A stretch of DNA of 14,016 nt from Roseburia sp. (GTDB lineage Bacteria > Bacillota > Clostridia > Lachnospirales > Lachnospiraceae): assembly GCA_017626625.1 (NCBI GenBank), contig JAGAIK010000099.1, forward strand, positions 1 to 14,016, read 5' to 3'. Positions 1 through 6,872 of the stretch are shown in pieces. The notes beneath the pieces are model-generated. The model was not told the origin of the DNA. It saw nothing but the letters and a program-made list of their open reading frames with translations, and did not search any database. Made by a program: the position numbers and the translations under genes. Position 1 is the first letter of the stretch, and each line of letters opens with the position of its first letter.

Positions 1-14
1 AAAGGAACTATCCC

Positions 15-1235
15 ATGAAAGAAAAAGTTATTTTAGCGTACTCCGGCGGTCTTGATACCACGGCTATTATCCCATGGTTAAAGGAGAATTATGATTATGA
101 AGTTATCTGCTGCTGTATCGACTGCGGGCAGGAGGAGGAGTTAGACGGTCTGGAGGAAAGAGCGATTTCCTGCGGAGCTTCTAAATTATATATCGTGGAT
201 ATCATTGATGAGTTCTGCGATGACTATATTATGCCCTGTGTGGAGGCAAATGCTGTTTATGAGAACAAATATTTACTCGGCACCTCTATGGCACGTCCTC
301 TGATTGCGAAAAAGTTAGTGGAGGTTGCCAGAAAAGAAGGCGCTACTGCTATCTGCCACGGTGCAACCGGTAAGGGAAATGACCAGATTCGTTTTGAGCT
401 TGGTATTAAAGCGTTAGCTCCTGACCTTAAAATCATTGCTGCCTGGAGAGATGACAAATGGAATATGGACTCCCGTGAGTCTGAGATTGCATACTGCAAG
501 GCTCATGGCATTGATTTACCGTTCTCCGCTGATTCAAGCTACAGCCGTGACCGCAATATCTGGCACATCAGCCATGAGGGTCTGGAATTAGAGGACCCGG
601 CATGTGAGCCGAATTACGACCACTTATTGGTGCTTGGCGTATCTCCGGAAAAAGCGCCGGACGAGGGCGAGTACGTGACGATGACTTTTGAAAAGGGTGT
701 TCCGAAGTCTGTCAATGGTAAGGAAATGAAGGTTTCCGATATTATCCGTGAGTTAAACCGTTTAGGCGGAAAGCATGGTATCGGTATTATTGATATCGTG
801 GAAAACCGTGTGGTTGGTATGAAATCCCGCGGCGTTTACGAGACACCGGGTGGAACTATCCTGATGGAGGCTCACCAGCAGTTAGAGGAGCTGGTGTTAG
901 ACCGTGCTACCATGGAAGTAAAGAAAGATATGGGCAATAAGCTGGCTCAGATTGTATACGAGGGAAAATGGTTTACTCCGCTTTGCGATGCAGTAAAGGC
1001 TTTCGTTTCCTCTACTCAGGAATATGTAACCGGAGAAGTGAAATTTAAATTATACAAAGGCAATATTATCAAAGCCGGAACTACTTCTCCATACTCTCTT
1101 TACAGTGAGTCTCTGGCAAGCTTTACCACAGGTGATTTATATGACCATCACGATGCGGAAGGATTTATTACTCTGTTTGGTCTGCCGTTAAAGGTTCGTG
1201 CGATGAAAATGCAGGAATTAGAGGAGAATAAATAA
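15..1235 (+). CDS. argG: Argininosuccinate synthase
   Basis: This enzyme joins citrulline and aspartate with ATP to give argininosuccinate, the penultimate step of arginine synthesis in the cytoplasm. The 406-residue length is normal for the family. The N-terminal PP-loop ATP site is seen as AYSGGLDTT at residues 8-16 (the usual last residue is Ser; here Thr). The second family signature, [13 protein letters not shown], is at residues 116-128 and belongs to the citrulline/aspartate-binding domain. The C-terminal part carries the expected oligomerisation region. The start is supported by AAGGA 8 bases before the ATG. The usual partner argH is not seen downstream; the gene ends in its own strong terminator and is followed by toxin-antitoxin modules, so any arginine operon would have to lie upstream. 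Identification is secure. Confidence 0.98.
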   Translation: MKEKVILAYSGGLDTTAIIPWLKENYDYEVICCCIDCGQEEELDGLEERAISCGASKLYIVDIIDEFCDDYIMPCVEANAVYENKYLLGTSMARPLIAKKLVEVARKEGATAICHGATGKGNDQIRFELGIKALAPDLKIIAAWRDDKWNMDSRESEIAYCKAHGIDLPFSADSSYSRDRNIWHISHEGLELEDPACEPNYDHLLVLGVSPEKAPDEGEYVTMTFEKGVPKSVNGKEMKVSDIIRELNRLGGKHGIGIIDIVENRVVGMKSRGVYETPGGTILMEAHQQLEELVLDRATMEVKKDMGNKLAQIVYEGKWFTPLCDAVKAFVSSTQEYVTGEVKFKLYKGNIIKAGTTSPYSLYSESLASFTTGDLYDHHDAEGFITLFGLPLKVRAMKMQELEENK

Positions 1236-1239
1236 TTTT

Positions 1240-1280
1240 AAAAGCGCTGCTCTATTGATGATATAGAGTGGCGCTTTTTT
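1240..1280 (+). terminator. argG terminator, left edge of repeat copy 1
   Basis: A long hairpin starts four bases after the argG stop codon. AAAAGCGC (1240-1247) pairs with GCGCTTTT (1271-1278), a tandem G-U step follows, and CTCTAT (1250-1255) pairs with ATAGAG (1263-1268) around a 7-base loop. Six T residues end it. The A-run on the left side means it could also stop transcription from the other direction. The same hairpin recurs at 2072-2112. Confidence 0.9.
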
Positions 1281-1290
1281 CTAAAATAAC

Positions 1291-1319
1291 TTCCCATCTT
1301 CGACATGTTATGCTACAAT
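1291..1319 (+). promoter_or_regulatory. Putative toxin promoter, copy 1
   Basis: TTCCCA (1291-1296) is a weak -35 and TACAAT (1314-1319) a good -10, separated by 17 bp. A TGC just before the -10 gives an extended -10 element. Transcription would start near 1326. The sequence is identical in copy 2. Confidence 0.6.
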
Positions 1320-1325
1320 TTACGT

Positions 1326-1361
1326 GTTGTCACTTCCCAATCCGACAACGGAAAGGGGGTG
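1326..1361 (+). promoter_or_regulatory. Toxin mRNA leader that may hide the ribosome binding site, copy 1
   Basis: CACTTCC (1331-1337) can pair with GGGGGTG (1355-1361), which contains the ribosome binding site, using five Watson-Crick and two G-U pairs. A second helix, GTTGT (1326-1330) with ACAAC (1345-1349), would enclose the anti-SD stretch in its loop, so the two together could form a pseudoknot. Folded leaders that block translation are typical of type I toxin mRNAs. The pairing is seen by eye; stability was not computed. Confidence 0.5.
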
Positions 1362-1367
1362 AACCAC

Positions 1368-1463
1368 TTGGAACTTATTATCTCTTTCTTACTTTCCGTT
1401 ATGGCAGGTGTAACCAGCTATTATATCTGCAAATGGCTAGACGGAAATGGCAGTGACAACTAG
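1368..1463 (+). CDS. Small hydrophobic peptide, Fst-like type I toxin, copy 1
   Basis: A 31-codon gene starting with TTG and ending with TAG. The ribosome binding site AAGGGGGTG lies six bases upstream. Residues 3-21 form one hydrophobic membrane segment (it begins LIISFLLSVMAG), followed by a polar tail KWLDGNGSDN. This matches the plan of Fst/Ldr-type toxins: a single membrane helix with a short charged C-terminus. It has 21 of 31 residues in common with the peptide at 2199-2294 and exactly the same length. A hairpin terminator follows eight bases after the stop, and an antisense RNA promoter lies beyond it. The TTG start suggests weaker translation than in copy 2. Toxicity is inferred from the locus layout; the peptide could instead be a non-toxic membrane peptide. 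Confidence 0.8.
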   Translation: MELIISFLLSVMAGVTSYYICKWLDGNGSDN

Positions 1464-1464
1464 C

Positions 1465-1539
1465 CTGAAGAAAGCCCCAGAGGTGACGCTCTGGGGCTTT
1501 CGCTTTGTGTACCACTTGGATACTATCTCTTTCTTAGCT
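1465..1539 (-). ncRNA. Putative antisense antitoxin RNA, copy 1
   Basis: The - strand promoter at 1546-1574 predicts a start at an A near 1539 and the shared hairpin at 1471-1500 predicts the end, giving an RNA of about 75 nt. Its 5' part is complementary to the toxin start region at a distance: bases 1507-1520 repeat 13 of 14 bases of 1359-1372, which span the ribosome binding site and start codon, and bases 1524-1536 exactly repeat 1379-1391 in the first codons. Through its 3' hairpin it is also fully complementary to the toxin mRNA tail. This is the RNA II arrangement of the pAD1 par locus. Expression is inferred. Confidence 0.75.
1471..1500. terminator. Shared bidirectional terminator, copy 1
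   Basis: A perfect 12-bp stem, AAAGCCCCAGAG (1471-1482) with CTCTGGGGCTTT (1489-1500), closes a 6-base loop. It can end the toxin mRNA on the + strand and the convergent antisense RNA on the - strand. The flanking T-runs are modest on both sides. Its sequence differs from the copy 2 stem at 2302-2331, yet both pair fully. Confidence 0.85.
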
Positions 1540-1545
1540 ACCGCT

Positions 1546-1574
1546 ATTATACCATATGCAGCCAGCCATATCAA
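1546..1574 (-). promoter_or_regulatory. Antitoxin RNA promoter, copy 1
   Basis: Read on the - strand this is TTGATA, a 17-bp spacer, and a perfect TATAAT. It is much stronger on paper than the toxin promoter, as expected when the antisense RNA must be in excess. Confidence 0.85.
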
Positions 1575-1666
1575 GTATTCACTGAAAAAACTCATTCTAT
1601 TCCATACTAATTAATTTCTAACTGCAATTCAAAAACCATTCCTTACTGAAAATACTCACCATTTTT

Positions 1667-2071
1667 CTATTCTTTTATTTTCCAATATCCCTTTCTGGAT
1701 GAACCAACACGTTCTACCAATCCTTTATCAACCAACTCTTTTATATTTTTCTTGATTGCTCTTGTGGTAACATCTAATGCTTCCGCCATAGCAGTTTAAG
1801 TTATTTCCTGATTTTCCAGTATCATATCCAAAATCTTCTGTTGTGTTTGGTTTACATCTTTTGGTGAACTTTTTGGTGAACTTTGGTGAACTACATTGTA
1901 AGATGGTCTATATAGATTCACTCGAAAACTATCACCTATTTCTAACAATTCCGGCTCTCTAATTCCGTATTCTCTACAGCTACTGAACATCCTTTTTATA
2001 CCAGTTCCCCAGCTTTCAATAATTTTCATCCTGCTGAATACTTCAGCAATACATCTTATTATACAAAACGA
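1667..2071 (-). pseudogene. 3' remnant of an ATP-binding AlbA/Schlafen-type regulator gene
   Basis: Read leftwards, the open frame enters from the edge of repeat copy 2 and contains VFSRMKIIESWGTGIKRM, which resembles the conserved stretch near the end of the large ATP-binding (AlbA_2/Schlafen, RecG-like C-terminal) protein family. A serine/proline/lysine linker (SSPKSSPK) and a winged-helix-like tail follow. An in-frame TAA at 1796-1798 interrupts the tail; the frame then continues through about 42 codons to a natural stop at 1667-1669 (end KGYWKIKE). The whole N-terminal AlbA and ATPase part is missing. The break coincides with the first base of repeat copy 2, so the loss is linked to formation of that repeat. 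The longest intact piece is 77 codons (1796-2029). I judge it nonfunctional. Family assignment is by recognition. Confidence 0.75.
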
Positions 2072-2112
2072 AAAAGCGCTGCTCTATTGATGATATAGAG
2101 TGGCGCTTTTTT
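2072..2112. terminator. Hairpin terminator at left edge of repeat copy 2
   Basis: An exact copy of the argG terminator: GCGC-containing stem with two G-U pairs, 7-base loop, six T residues on the + strand and five A residues on the left side, so it should work in both directions. Here no gene ends in front of it; it insulates the toxin-antitoxin unit from its flanks. Confidence 0.85.
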
Positions 2113-2122
2113 CTAAAATAAC

Positions 2123-2151
2123 TTCCCATCTTCGACATGTTATGCTACAAT
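2123..2151 (+). promoter_or_regulatory. Putative toxin promoter, copy 2
   Basis: Identical to copy 1: TTCCCA, 17-bp spacer, TACAAT preceded by TGC (extended -10). The start of transcription would be near 2158. The leader behind it carries the same CACTTCC/GGGGGTG pairing that could hide the ribosome binding site. Confidence 0.6.
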
Positions 2152-2198
2152 TTACGTGTTGTCACTTCCCAATCCGACAACGGAAAGGGGGTGTCTGC

Positions 2199-2294
2199 AT
2201 GAACATCATTATCTCATTTTTACTCTCCGTCGCAGCCGGTATAGCCTGCCACTATATCTGCAAATGGCTAGACGAAGATAACAGTGACAACTAG
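2199..2294 (+). CDS. Small hydrophobic peptide, Fst-like type I toxin, copy 2
   Basis: A 31-codon gene with an ATG start, five bases after the ribosome binding site AAGGGGGTG. Residues 2-21 are one membrane segment (it begins NIIISFLLSVAAG) and the tail KWLDEDNSDN is acidic, like the tail of Fst toxins. A longer reading from 2100 in the same frame would start inside the terminator hairpin, upstream of the promoter, and its counterpart in copy 1 is out of frame, so it is not used. Differences from copy 1 cluster in the membrane segment (residues 12-18) and tail (26-28), while the KWLD junction is kept. The locus has its own antisense promoter, so toxicity and RNA control are inferred as for copy 1. 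Confidence 0.85.
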   Translation: MNIIISFLLSVAAGIACHYICKWLDEDNSDN

Positions 2295-2296
2295 CC

Positions 2297-2371
2297 GAAA
2301 GAAAACCCACGGACTGCCATCCGTGGGTTTTCGCTTTGGTGTCTGCATAGACATCATCTCATTTTTTGCCT
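2297..2371 (-). ncRNA. Putative antisense antitoxin RNA, copy 2
   Basis: The promoter at 2378-2406 predicts a start at an A near 2371; the RNA would run about 75 nt to the hairpin at 2302-2331. Its 5' part is complementary to its own toxin start region: GGTGTCTGCAT at 2338-2348 exactly repeats 2190-2200 (ribosome binding site to start codon), followed by ACATCAT and CTCATTTTT blocks shared with the first codons. It does not match the copy 1 start region, so the pairing looks locus-specific. Confidence 0.75.
2302..2331. terminator. Shared bidirectional terminator, copy 2
   Basis: A perfect 12-bp stem, AAAACCCACGGA (2302-2313) with TCCGTGGGTTTT (2320-2331), and a 6-base loop. It sits at the same distance from the peptide stop codon as in copy 1, with a different but fully paired sequence. 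Confidence 0.85.
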
Positions 2372-2377
2372 ACAAAC

Positions 2378-2406
2378 AGTATATCATACCCACCAGGCAT
2401 TTTCAA
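2378..2406 (-). promoter_or_regulatory. Antitoxin RNA promoter, copy 2
   Basis: On the - strand: TTGAAA, 17-bp spacer, TATACT. The -35, spacer length and -10 are kept relative to copy 1 although the spacer sequence differs, which supports selection for promoter function. Confidence 0.85.
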
Positions 2407-2468
2407 GTATTCACTGAAAAAACTCTTTCTATTCCATACTAATTAATTTCTGTGTAATTTGCAAAGCG

Positions 2469-2495
2469 AAATTCCACCCGGGATGAAATTTTTTT
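2469..2495 (+). terminator. Possible weak terminator between repeat copy 2 and the MocR gene
   Basis: AAATTCCA (2469-2476) can pair with TGAAATTT (2483-2490) with one mismatch, and T residues run to 2495. It would end + strand transcripts before they enter the oppositely oriented regulator gene. The stem is AT-rich, so the call is tentative. No other terminator is seen for the regulator gene. Confidence 0.3.
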
Positions 2496-4082
2496 CTAAT
2501 TCAACACCTCATCCAGTCTCTCTAACCCCTTGCGCATCTCCTCTTCCGTCAATTTTCCATACCCCAGCACCACCACCGGACAGCCAGACATTTCCCGGCT
2601 GTCTCCTACTCCATTTTCTCCTTTCGTTTTCTCCATGGAATATAGGAAAACATTATCATCTGTATCGTTTCCTCCCCCATTTTCACTCTTCTCTTCCTCC
2701 CCGTAAATAAAGTATTCCGAAATCCCATACACCCGCACTCCCCGTTTCCCTGCCAGTGCACAGATTTCCTGCTCCGATAGCTTCGTCCTGACCTCCACTA
2801 AAACATGGAGACCCGCATGTTCTCCCCGGACAGCCTTCACCCAGCTTCTCTTTTTCAACTCTCCCAGAAGAAAATCATGCTTCGAACGGTAAATACCACG
2901 CATTTTATTCAGATGACGCTCAAAATGCCCTTCTTCCATAAAAGCCCGCAGCACCTCCTGCTGCATTTTCGGCACCGTGACAGAATAGAATCCGCATTGG
3001 CTGTGATATCGCTCTAACAGTTTATCTGGCAGCACCATGTAGCTGATACGCAGCGAGGGAGCAATACTTTTGGAAAAAGTCCCCAGATAAATCACCTTTC
3101 CCACGGTATCTACGCTCTGCAGGGAGGGAATCGGCTTTCCGCGGTAGCGGTATTCGCTGTCGTGGTCGTCCTCGATTAAATAGCGGTTTTCTTCCTCTGC
3201 CGCCCACTTTAACAGCTCCAACCGCTGCTTTAGCGGCATCACCGTCCCTAAGGGGAACTGATGAGAAGGCATCATATAAACGATATCCGGGTTTCTCCGG
3301 CGCACTTCCTCTATCTGCATTCCCTGCTCTCCCACTGCAAGCATTTCCATCTGATACCCCGCATTGCAGAAGGTATGGTATGCCTGGGGGTAGGTTGGGT
3401 TTTCCATCAGCACTTTCTGCCCCCCGCCTAAAATCTGAGTCAACAGAAGCTCTAAATATTCATTTCCCGCTCCCACCACAATATCGGAGGGTTCGCAGTT
3501 GACGCCCCTCGCCTGGTGCAGGTAGGAGGCAATGGCGCATCTTAAGCCAAACTCTCCCTGTCCGTCCCCGGCGTACAGCAATTCCTCACGGTCATCTAAG
3601 AGGACATTTTTATGGATTTTCCGCCAGATATTAAAAGGAAAATGCTCCGTGTCAATGGCATAAGGGGAAAAATCAAGTTCAATGGCAGCCTCTTTTTGCA
3701 GGCTTTCCTTTGTTTTTCCCTGACCTGAGGTTTCCGGCAACCGCCCCGTCCTGAAACCTGCCCCTGTTTTCTCCCTGTTTTCTCCCTGTGCTCCGTCTTT
3801 CTCCGGCAGACGGACGCCAAGACGGTAAAGCTCCGTCACGTCGCATACAAAAAAACCCCTGCAGGGTTCCGCCTTAATGTAACCCTCTGCCAGGAGCTGT
3901 TCATATGCCATTTCCACGGTACTGCGGCTCACCGAAAGATTCTGCGCCAGCAGCCTGGTGGAGGGCAGTTTCTCTCCGGTTGCCATCTTGCCGATGGTAA
4001 TTTCGTTTTTGATGTAAGTATAAATTTTTTCATAAAGGGGAGCTTTCGCTCCCCCCTGTAAGTCAATCATTATTTCTATCAT
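2496..4082 (-). CDS. MocR/PdxR-type transcriptional regulator (GntR winged helix plus aminotransferase-like domain)
   Basis: A 528-residue regulator of the MocR subfamily. Residues 12-80 are a GntR winged helix (LPSTRLLAQNLSVSRSTVEMAYEQL is split over about 39-63). A hydrophilic Gly/Lys/Glu-rich linker covers about 92-132. Residues 135-528 have a type I aminotransferase fold with the PLP lysine K338 in GTFSKSIAPSLR and an EDDHDSEYRY motif at 304-313. Such proteins usually sense PLP or an amino compound and control vitamin B6, GABA or amino acid genes; the target here is unknown. The family is usually about 450-490 residues; the extra length comes from the linker and a polar insert at about 461-500. 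No clear ribosome binding site precedes the ATG, and the gene starts five bases after the DUF2225 gene, suggesting translational coupling. Confidence 0.92.
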   Translation of the reverse strand: MIEIMIDLQGGAKAPLYEKIYTYIKNEITIGKMATGEKLPSTRLLAQNLSVSRSTVEMAYEQLLAEGYIKAEPCRGFFVCDVTELYRLGVRLPEKDGAQGENREKTGAGFRTGRLPETSGQGKTKESLQKEAAIELDFSPYAIDTEHFPFNIWRKIHKNVLLDDREELLYAGDGQGEFGLRCAIASYLHQARGVNCEPSDIVVGAGNEYLELLLTQILGGGQKVLMENPTYPQAYHTFCNAGYQMEMLAVGEQGMQIEEVRRRNPDIVYMMPSHQFPLGTVMPLKQRLELLKWAAEEENRYLIEDDHDSEYRYRGKPIPSLQSVDTVGKVIYLGTFSKSIAPSLRISYMVLPDKLLERYHSQCGFYSVTVPKMQQEVLRAFMEEGHFERHLNKMRGIYRSKHDFLLGELKKRSWVKAVRGEHAGLHVLVEVRTKLSEQEICALAGKRGVRVYGISEYFIYGEEEKSENGGGNDTDDNVFLYSMEKTKGENGVGDSREMSGCPVVVLGYGKLTEEEMRKGLERLDEVLN

Positions 4083-4087
4083 GGAAT

Positions 4088-4945
4088 TTATGCCTGTTTA
4101 TTATTTTTAATCTCAGCCACGATTTTCTCTTTCAACTCATAGGCACGGTCCTTCATCTTCTTAGAAGCAGAAGCTGTTCCCTGGATTCTGGCGATACATT
4201 TTGACGCCACATCATATTTCTTATAGTGGTATGCCATGGCAGCTAAAAGGTAGTCCACCGTACAGGAATCCATACCGCACATGGGGAAATCTTCCGTAGA
4301 CACAGCCTTCATAAATCCCTCAAATGCCTGCTGATAAAAGGCTTCCTCCTGCTCCTTACACTCCGCTTTTTTCTTTGCAGCCTCCGGGTCGGAAGCATCA
4401 AGCGTTTCTGCCTGTCCGCGGTATAACCAGGAAATATTTAAGCAGATATATGCCTTTTCACTGTTTTTCCCTTTTTTCACAATGGCATTAAACAAAGCTA
4501 ATTTATAACGCTCGATTGCTTTATCATAGTCAAGCAGTATAGGGTCAGCGGAGCCACTCGCCTTAAAGTTTGCACAGACCTGCTCGTTAATGAGCTTTCT
4601 CTGACCGGAGGTCAAATGCTCGAAATAGCGGTTTAATGCCGTATATCCGCAGTAAGGGCAGGACACAACATTATATTTTAAGGTATCAATATATTCAAAT
4701 CTGGGACGCAAATCCATATCCGGCTCCATACGTTTTACACGGCCGTTCTTGATGATTTTCGTCTTAAATACCTTGTCGCAGACCGTACAGCGCACTGCTT
4801 TATCCAAAAGAAAACTGTCCTCGCTGGGTATCTCTTCTTTTACGGTTCCGTCTGCGCCTGTACTTTTCTTTTTTTCTTCCTCAAAAAGATTTGCAGTATC
4901 TCCTGCCTTGATTCCAAATTTTTCTAATCCAGCAAATAAATTCAT
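4088..4945 (-). CDS. DUF2225 family protein
   Basis: A 285-residue cytoplasmic protein recognised as DUF2225, a family common in Firmicutes without a settled function. Two CxxC pairs, C53/C56 and C96/C99 (SCPYCGYTAL), look like a zinc-binding site. The N-terminal 45 residues are polar and probably flexible. From about residue 115 the chain is helical, with tetratricopeptide-like helices ending in a lysine-rich tail. The start follows a GGAAAGGATAGG purine stretch about eight bases upstream. It lies 69 bp after glnS and five bases before the MocR regulator, all in one direction, so a shared transcript is likely. There is no sign of damage. Family identification is fairly sure; the role is unknown. 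Confidence 0.85.
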   Translation of the reverse strand: MNLFAGLEKFGIKAGDTANLFEEEKKKSTGADGTVKEEIPSEDSFLLDKAVRCTVCDKVFKTKIIKNGRVKRMEPDMDLRPRFEYIDTLKYNVVSCPYCGYTALNRYFEHLTSGQRKLINEQVCANFKASGSADPILLDYDKAIERYKLALFNAIVKKGKNSEKAYICLNISWLYRGQAETLDASDPEAAKKKAECKEQEEAFYQQAFEGFMKAVSTEDFPMCGMDSCTVDYLLAAMAYHYKKYDVASKCIARIQGTASASKKMKDRAYELKEKIVAEIKNNKQA

Positions 4946-5014
4946 ATTTATTTCCTATCCTTTCCGTAAAATCATGTTACTGCTCACTTCCCAGCAGTGG
5001 TTCTAAAAACAGCA

Positions 5015-6703
5015 TTACGCCGTGGGCAGCTTAAAGGAACTCTTCAAAGATACAATCCGGTTAAATACTAATTTTTCCGGTGCGGAATCCTTTGCGTCCA
5101 CGCAGAAAAAGCCCTGTCTCACAAACTGAAAACTGTCATATGCCTTCGCATCTTTGATGTTTTCTTCTATCTTGCAGTCTTTTAAAACTGTCAGGGAATT
5201 GGGGTTCAAATTCAAACTTCCGTCTTCATTATATACCCCTTTTTCCTCATCTACAATATTTTCGTAAAGACGAACCTCCGCATTCACTGCGTGAGCCGCA
5301 GACACCCACTGAATCGTGCCCTTTACCTTTCTGCCGTCCGGGCTGTTCCCGCCCTTAGAAGCCGGGTCATAGGTGCAGTGGATTTCCGTCACTTTTCCGT
5401 TTTCGTCCTTTACGAAGCTGTTGCAGGTCACGAAGTAAGCATTCATCAGGCGAACCTCGTTGCCCGGAAACATACGGAAATATTTCTTCGGCGGTTCTTC
5501 CATAAAGTCCTCACGGTCAATATAAATTTCCCTTGAGAAAGGCACTTTACGGGTTCCCAGTTCTTCATTTTCCAAGTTATTTACCACCTCAAGATACTCT
5601 GTCTCTCCCTCCGGGTAATTGTCAATCACTACCTTTACCGGGTCTAAAATCGCCATCATACGCGGTTTCTTTAATTTCAAATCCTCCCGGATACAGTACT
5701 CTAACATCGCATAATCCACAGAGCTGTTTGCCTTTGCCACACCGCAGAGCTCCACGAACATTTTTAAGGATTCCGGCGTGAATCCCCTCCTTCTTAAAGC
5801 GGCGATAGACACCAGACGGGGGTCATCCCAACCGTCTACAATGCCCTCTTCCACCAGGCGCTTAATGTAACGTTTTCCTGTCACAACGTTTGTCAGATAA
5901 AGCTTTGCAAACTCAATCTGCTGCGGCGGCATCTCTTCCTTATCCGGTATCAGGTCTGCCCCCACCTCGTCAATCACCCAGTTGTAAAGGGGTCTGTGGT
6001 CCTCAAACTCCAGGGTGCAGATGGAATGGGTAATGCCCTCGATGGCATCCTCAATGGGGTGCGCAAAATCGTACATCGGGTAAATGCACCATTTGTCTCC
6101 GGTTCTGTGATGGCTCATATGCGCCACACGGTAAATGACCGGGTCTCTCATGTTAATATTCGAAGAAGCCATGTCAATTCTGGCACGGAGCACCTTCTCC
6201 CCGTCTGCAAATTTGCCGTTTTTCATATCCTCAAACAGGGCTAAATTTTCCTCTATGCTGCGGTGTGAGGAAGGATCCTCTTTGCCCGGCTCTGTCAGCG
6301 TACCGCGGTACTCTCTGATTTCCTCTGCGGAAAGGTCGGAAACATAGGCTTTTCCCTTTTTGATTAAGGTCACTGCCGCTTCGTACATCTGGTCAAAGTA
6401 ATCGGAAGCAAAAAACAGTCTGCCCTCCCAGTCTGCGCCAAGCCACCTAATGTCCGCTTCAATCGCCTCCACGAACTCCGTTTTCTCCTTAGTGGGGTTT
6501 GTATCGTCAAAACGTAAATTGAATTGTCCGTTGTATTTCTGTGCCAGCCCGTAGTTTAAAAGAATGGATTTGGCATGTCCGATATGAAGGTAACCATTAG
6601 GTTCCGGTGGGAATCTGGTGTGAACAACCTTACAGTGCCCCTCCTCTATATCCTTGTCAATTATCTGCTCAATAAAATTTTTTGAGACATTTTCATTTTC
6701 CAT
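5015..6703 (-). CDS. glnS: Glutaminyl-tRNA synthetase
   Basis: This enzyme charges tRNA-Gln with glutamine using ATP in the cytoplasm. The 562-residue class I synthetase shows [16 protein letters not shown] with the HIGH motif at 40-43, typical of GlnRS rather than bacterial GluRS. GWDDPR at 291-296 and [11 protein letters not shown] mark the end of the catalytic domain, and residues 340-555 are the two beta-barrel anticodon-binding domain. At the place of the usual MSKR (KMSKS loop) the chain reads VTGKR (274-278), keeping the Lys-Arg but not the Met-Ser. AGGAGG lies 11 bases before the ATG, a slightly long spacing. It opens the presumed glnS-DUF2225-MocR unit. GlnRS rather than the GatCAB route is found in some Clostridia only, but this window cannot show whether both are present. 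Confidence 0.96.
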   Translation of the reverse strand: MENENVSKNFIEQIIDKDIEEGHCKVVHTRFPPEPNGYLHIGHAKSILLNYGLAQKYNGQFNLRFDDTNPTKEKTEFVEAIEADIRWLGADWEGRLFFASDYFDQMYEAAVTLIKKGKAYVSDLSAEEIREYRGTLTEPGKEDPSSHRSIEENLALFEDMKNGKFADGEKVLRARIDMASSNINMRDPVIYRVAHMSHHRTGDKWCIYPMYDFAHPIEDAIEGITHSICTLEFEDHRPLYNWVIDEVGADLIPDKEEMPPQQIEFAKLYLTNVVTGKRYIKRLVEEGIVDGWDDPRLVSIAALRRRGFTPESLKMFVELCGVAKANSSVDYAMLEYCIREDLKLKKPRMMAILDPVKVVIDNYPEGETEYLEVVNNLENEELGTRKVPFSREIYIDREDFMEEPPKKYFRMFPGNEVRLMNAYFVTCNSFVKDENGKVTEIHCTYDPASKGGNSPDGRKVKGTIQWVSAAHAVNAEVRLYENIVDEEKGVYNEDGSLNLNPNSLTVLKDCKIEENIKDAKAYDSFQFVRQGFFCVDAKDSAPEKLVFNRIVSLKSSFKLPTA

Positions 6704-6832
6704 GATGTCTGCATCCTCCTCATATCTGTCCTGCGCCCTTTCTTTCCCACAATTTTCCTGCCAAAACAGAAGCGTTCTTTATAGGATGTTCCTTCCTAAT
6801 TATGATAAAAAAAGAAAGAGCAACTCATAAAA

Positions 6833-6846
6833 TATCATACATGATA
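6833..6846. promoter_or_regulatory. Short inverted repeat upstream of glnS
   Basis: TATCAT-AC-ATGATA is a perfect 6-bp inverted repeat in the 169-bp gap between the transport operon end and glnS. A -35-like TTGACG on the - strand lies beside it (6847-6860 region), without a convincing -10 at the right distance. It may be an operator or chance. Otherwise this gap shows the glnS ribosome binding site and no gene; no clear terminator follows the upstream operon. Confidence 0.25.
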
Positions 6847-6872
6847 CGCCGTCAAGGCGCAAGTAAAATATC

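Larger units (their letters stand above)
1240..1619. repeat. Toxin-antitoxin module repeat, copy 1
   Basis: This is the first of two paralogous units. Bases 1240-1361 are identical to 2072-2193 over 122 bp. The right edge, 1571-1619, matches 2403-2451 with one mismatch. Between these edges the peptide gene, its terminator and the antisense start region have diverged but keep the same order and nearly the same spacing. Both edges are offset by 832 bp. No terminal inverted repeats or transposase are visible, so duplication or recombination is a better explanation than insertion sequence activity. Confidence 0.9.
2072..2451. repeat. Toxin-antitoxin module repeat, copy 2
   Basis: Second unit, matching 1240-1619. 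The first 122 bp are identical and the last 49 bp differ at one base. The middle part has diverged in the peptide, terminator stem and antisense region. The unit truncates the pseudogene on its left; on its right the similarity ends at 2451, 45 bp before the regulator gene on the opposite strand. Confidence 0.9.

Noticed and set aside
1268..1456. 62-codon open frame beginning inside the argG terminator, sharing its first 31 residues with a frame at 2100-2294
   Set aside because: The shared part lies in the hairpin, promoter and leader of the repeat; in copy 1 it runs out of frame with the peptide gene and in copy 2 in frame. It reflects DNA identity, not protein conservation.
1240..2451. An insertion sequence or MITE explaining the two repeat copies
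   Set aside because: No terminal inverted repeats, target-site duplications or transposase could be seen; conserved promoters, peptide and antisense region explain the unit better.
4979..4998. Inverted repeat ACTGCT/AGCAGT between glnS and the DUF2225 gene
   Set aside because: Six-bp stem without a following T-run on either strand; not convincing as a terminator.
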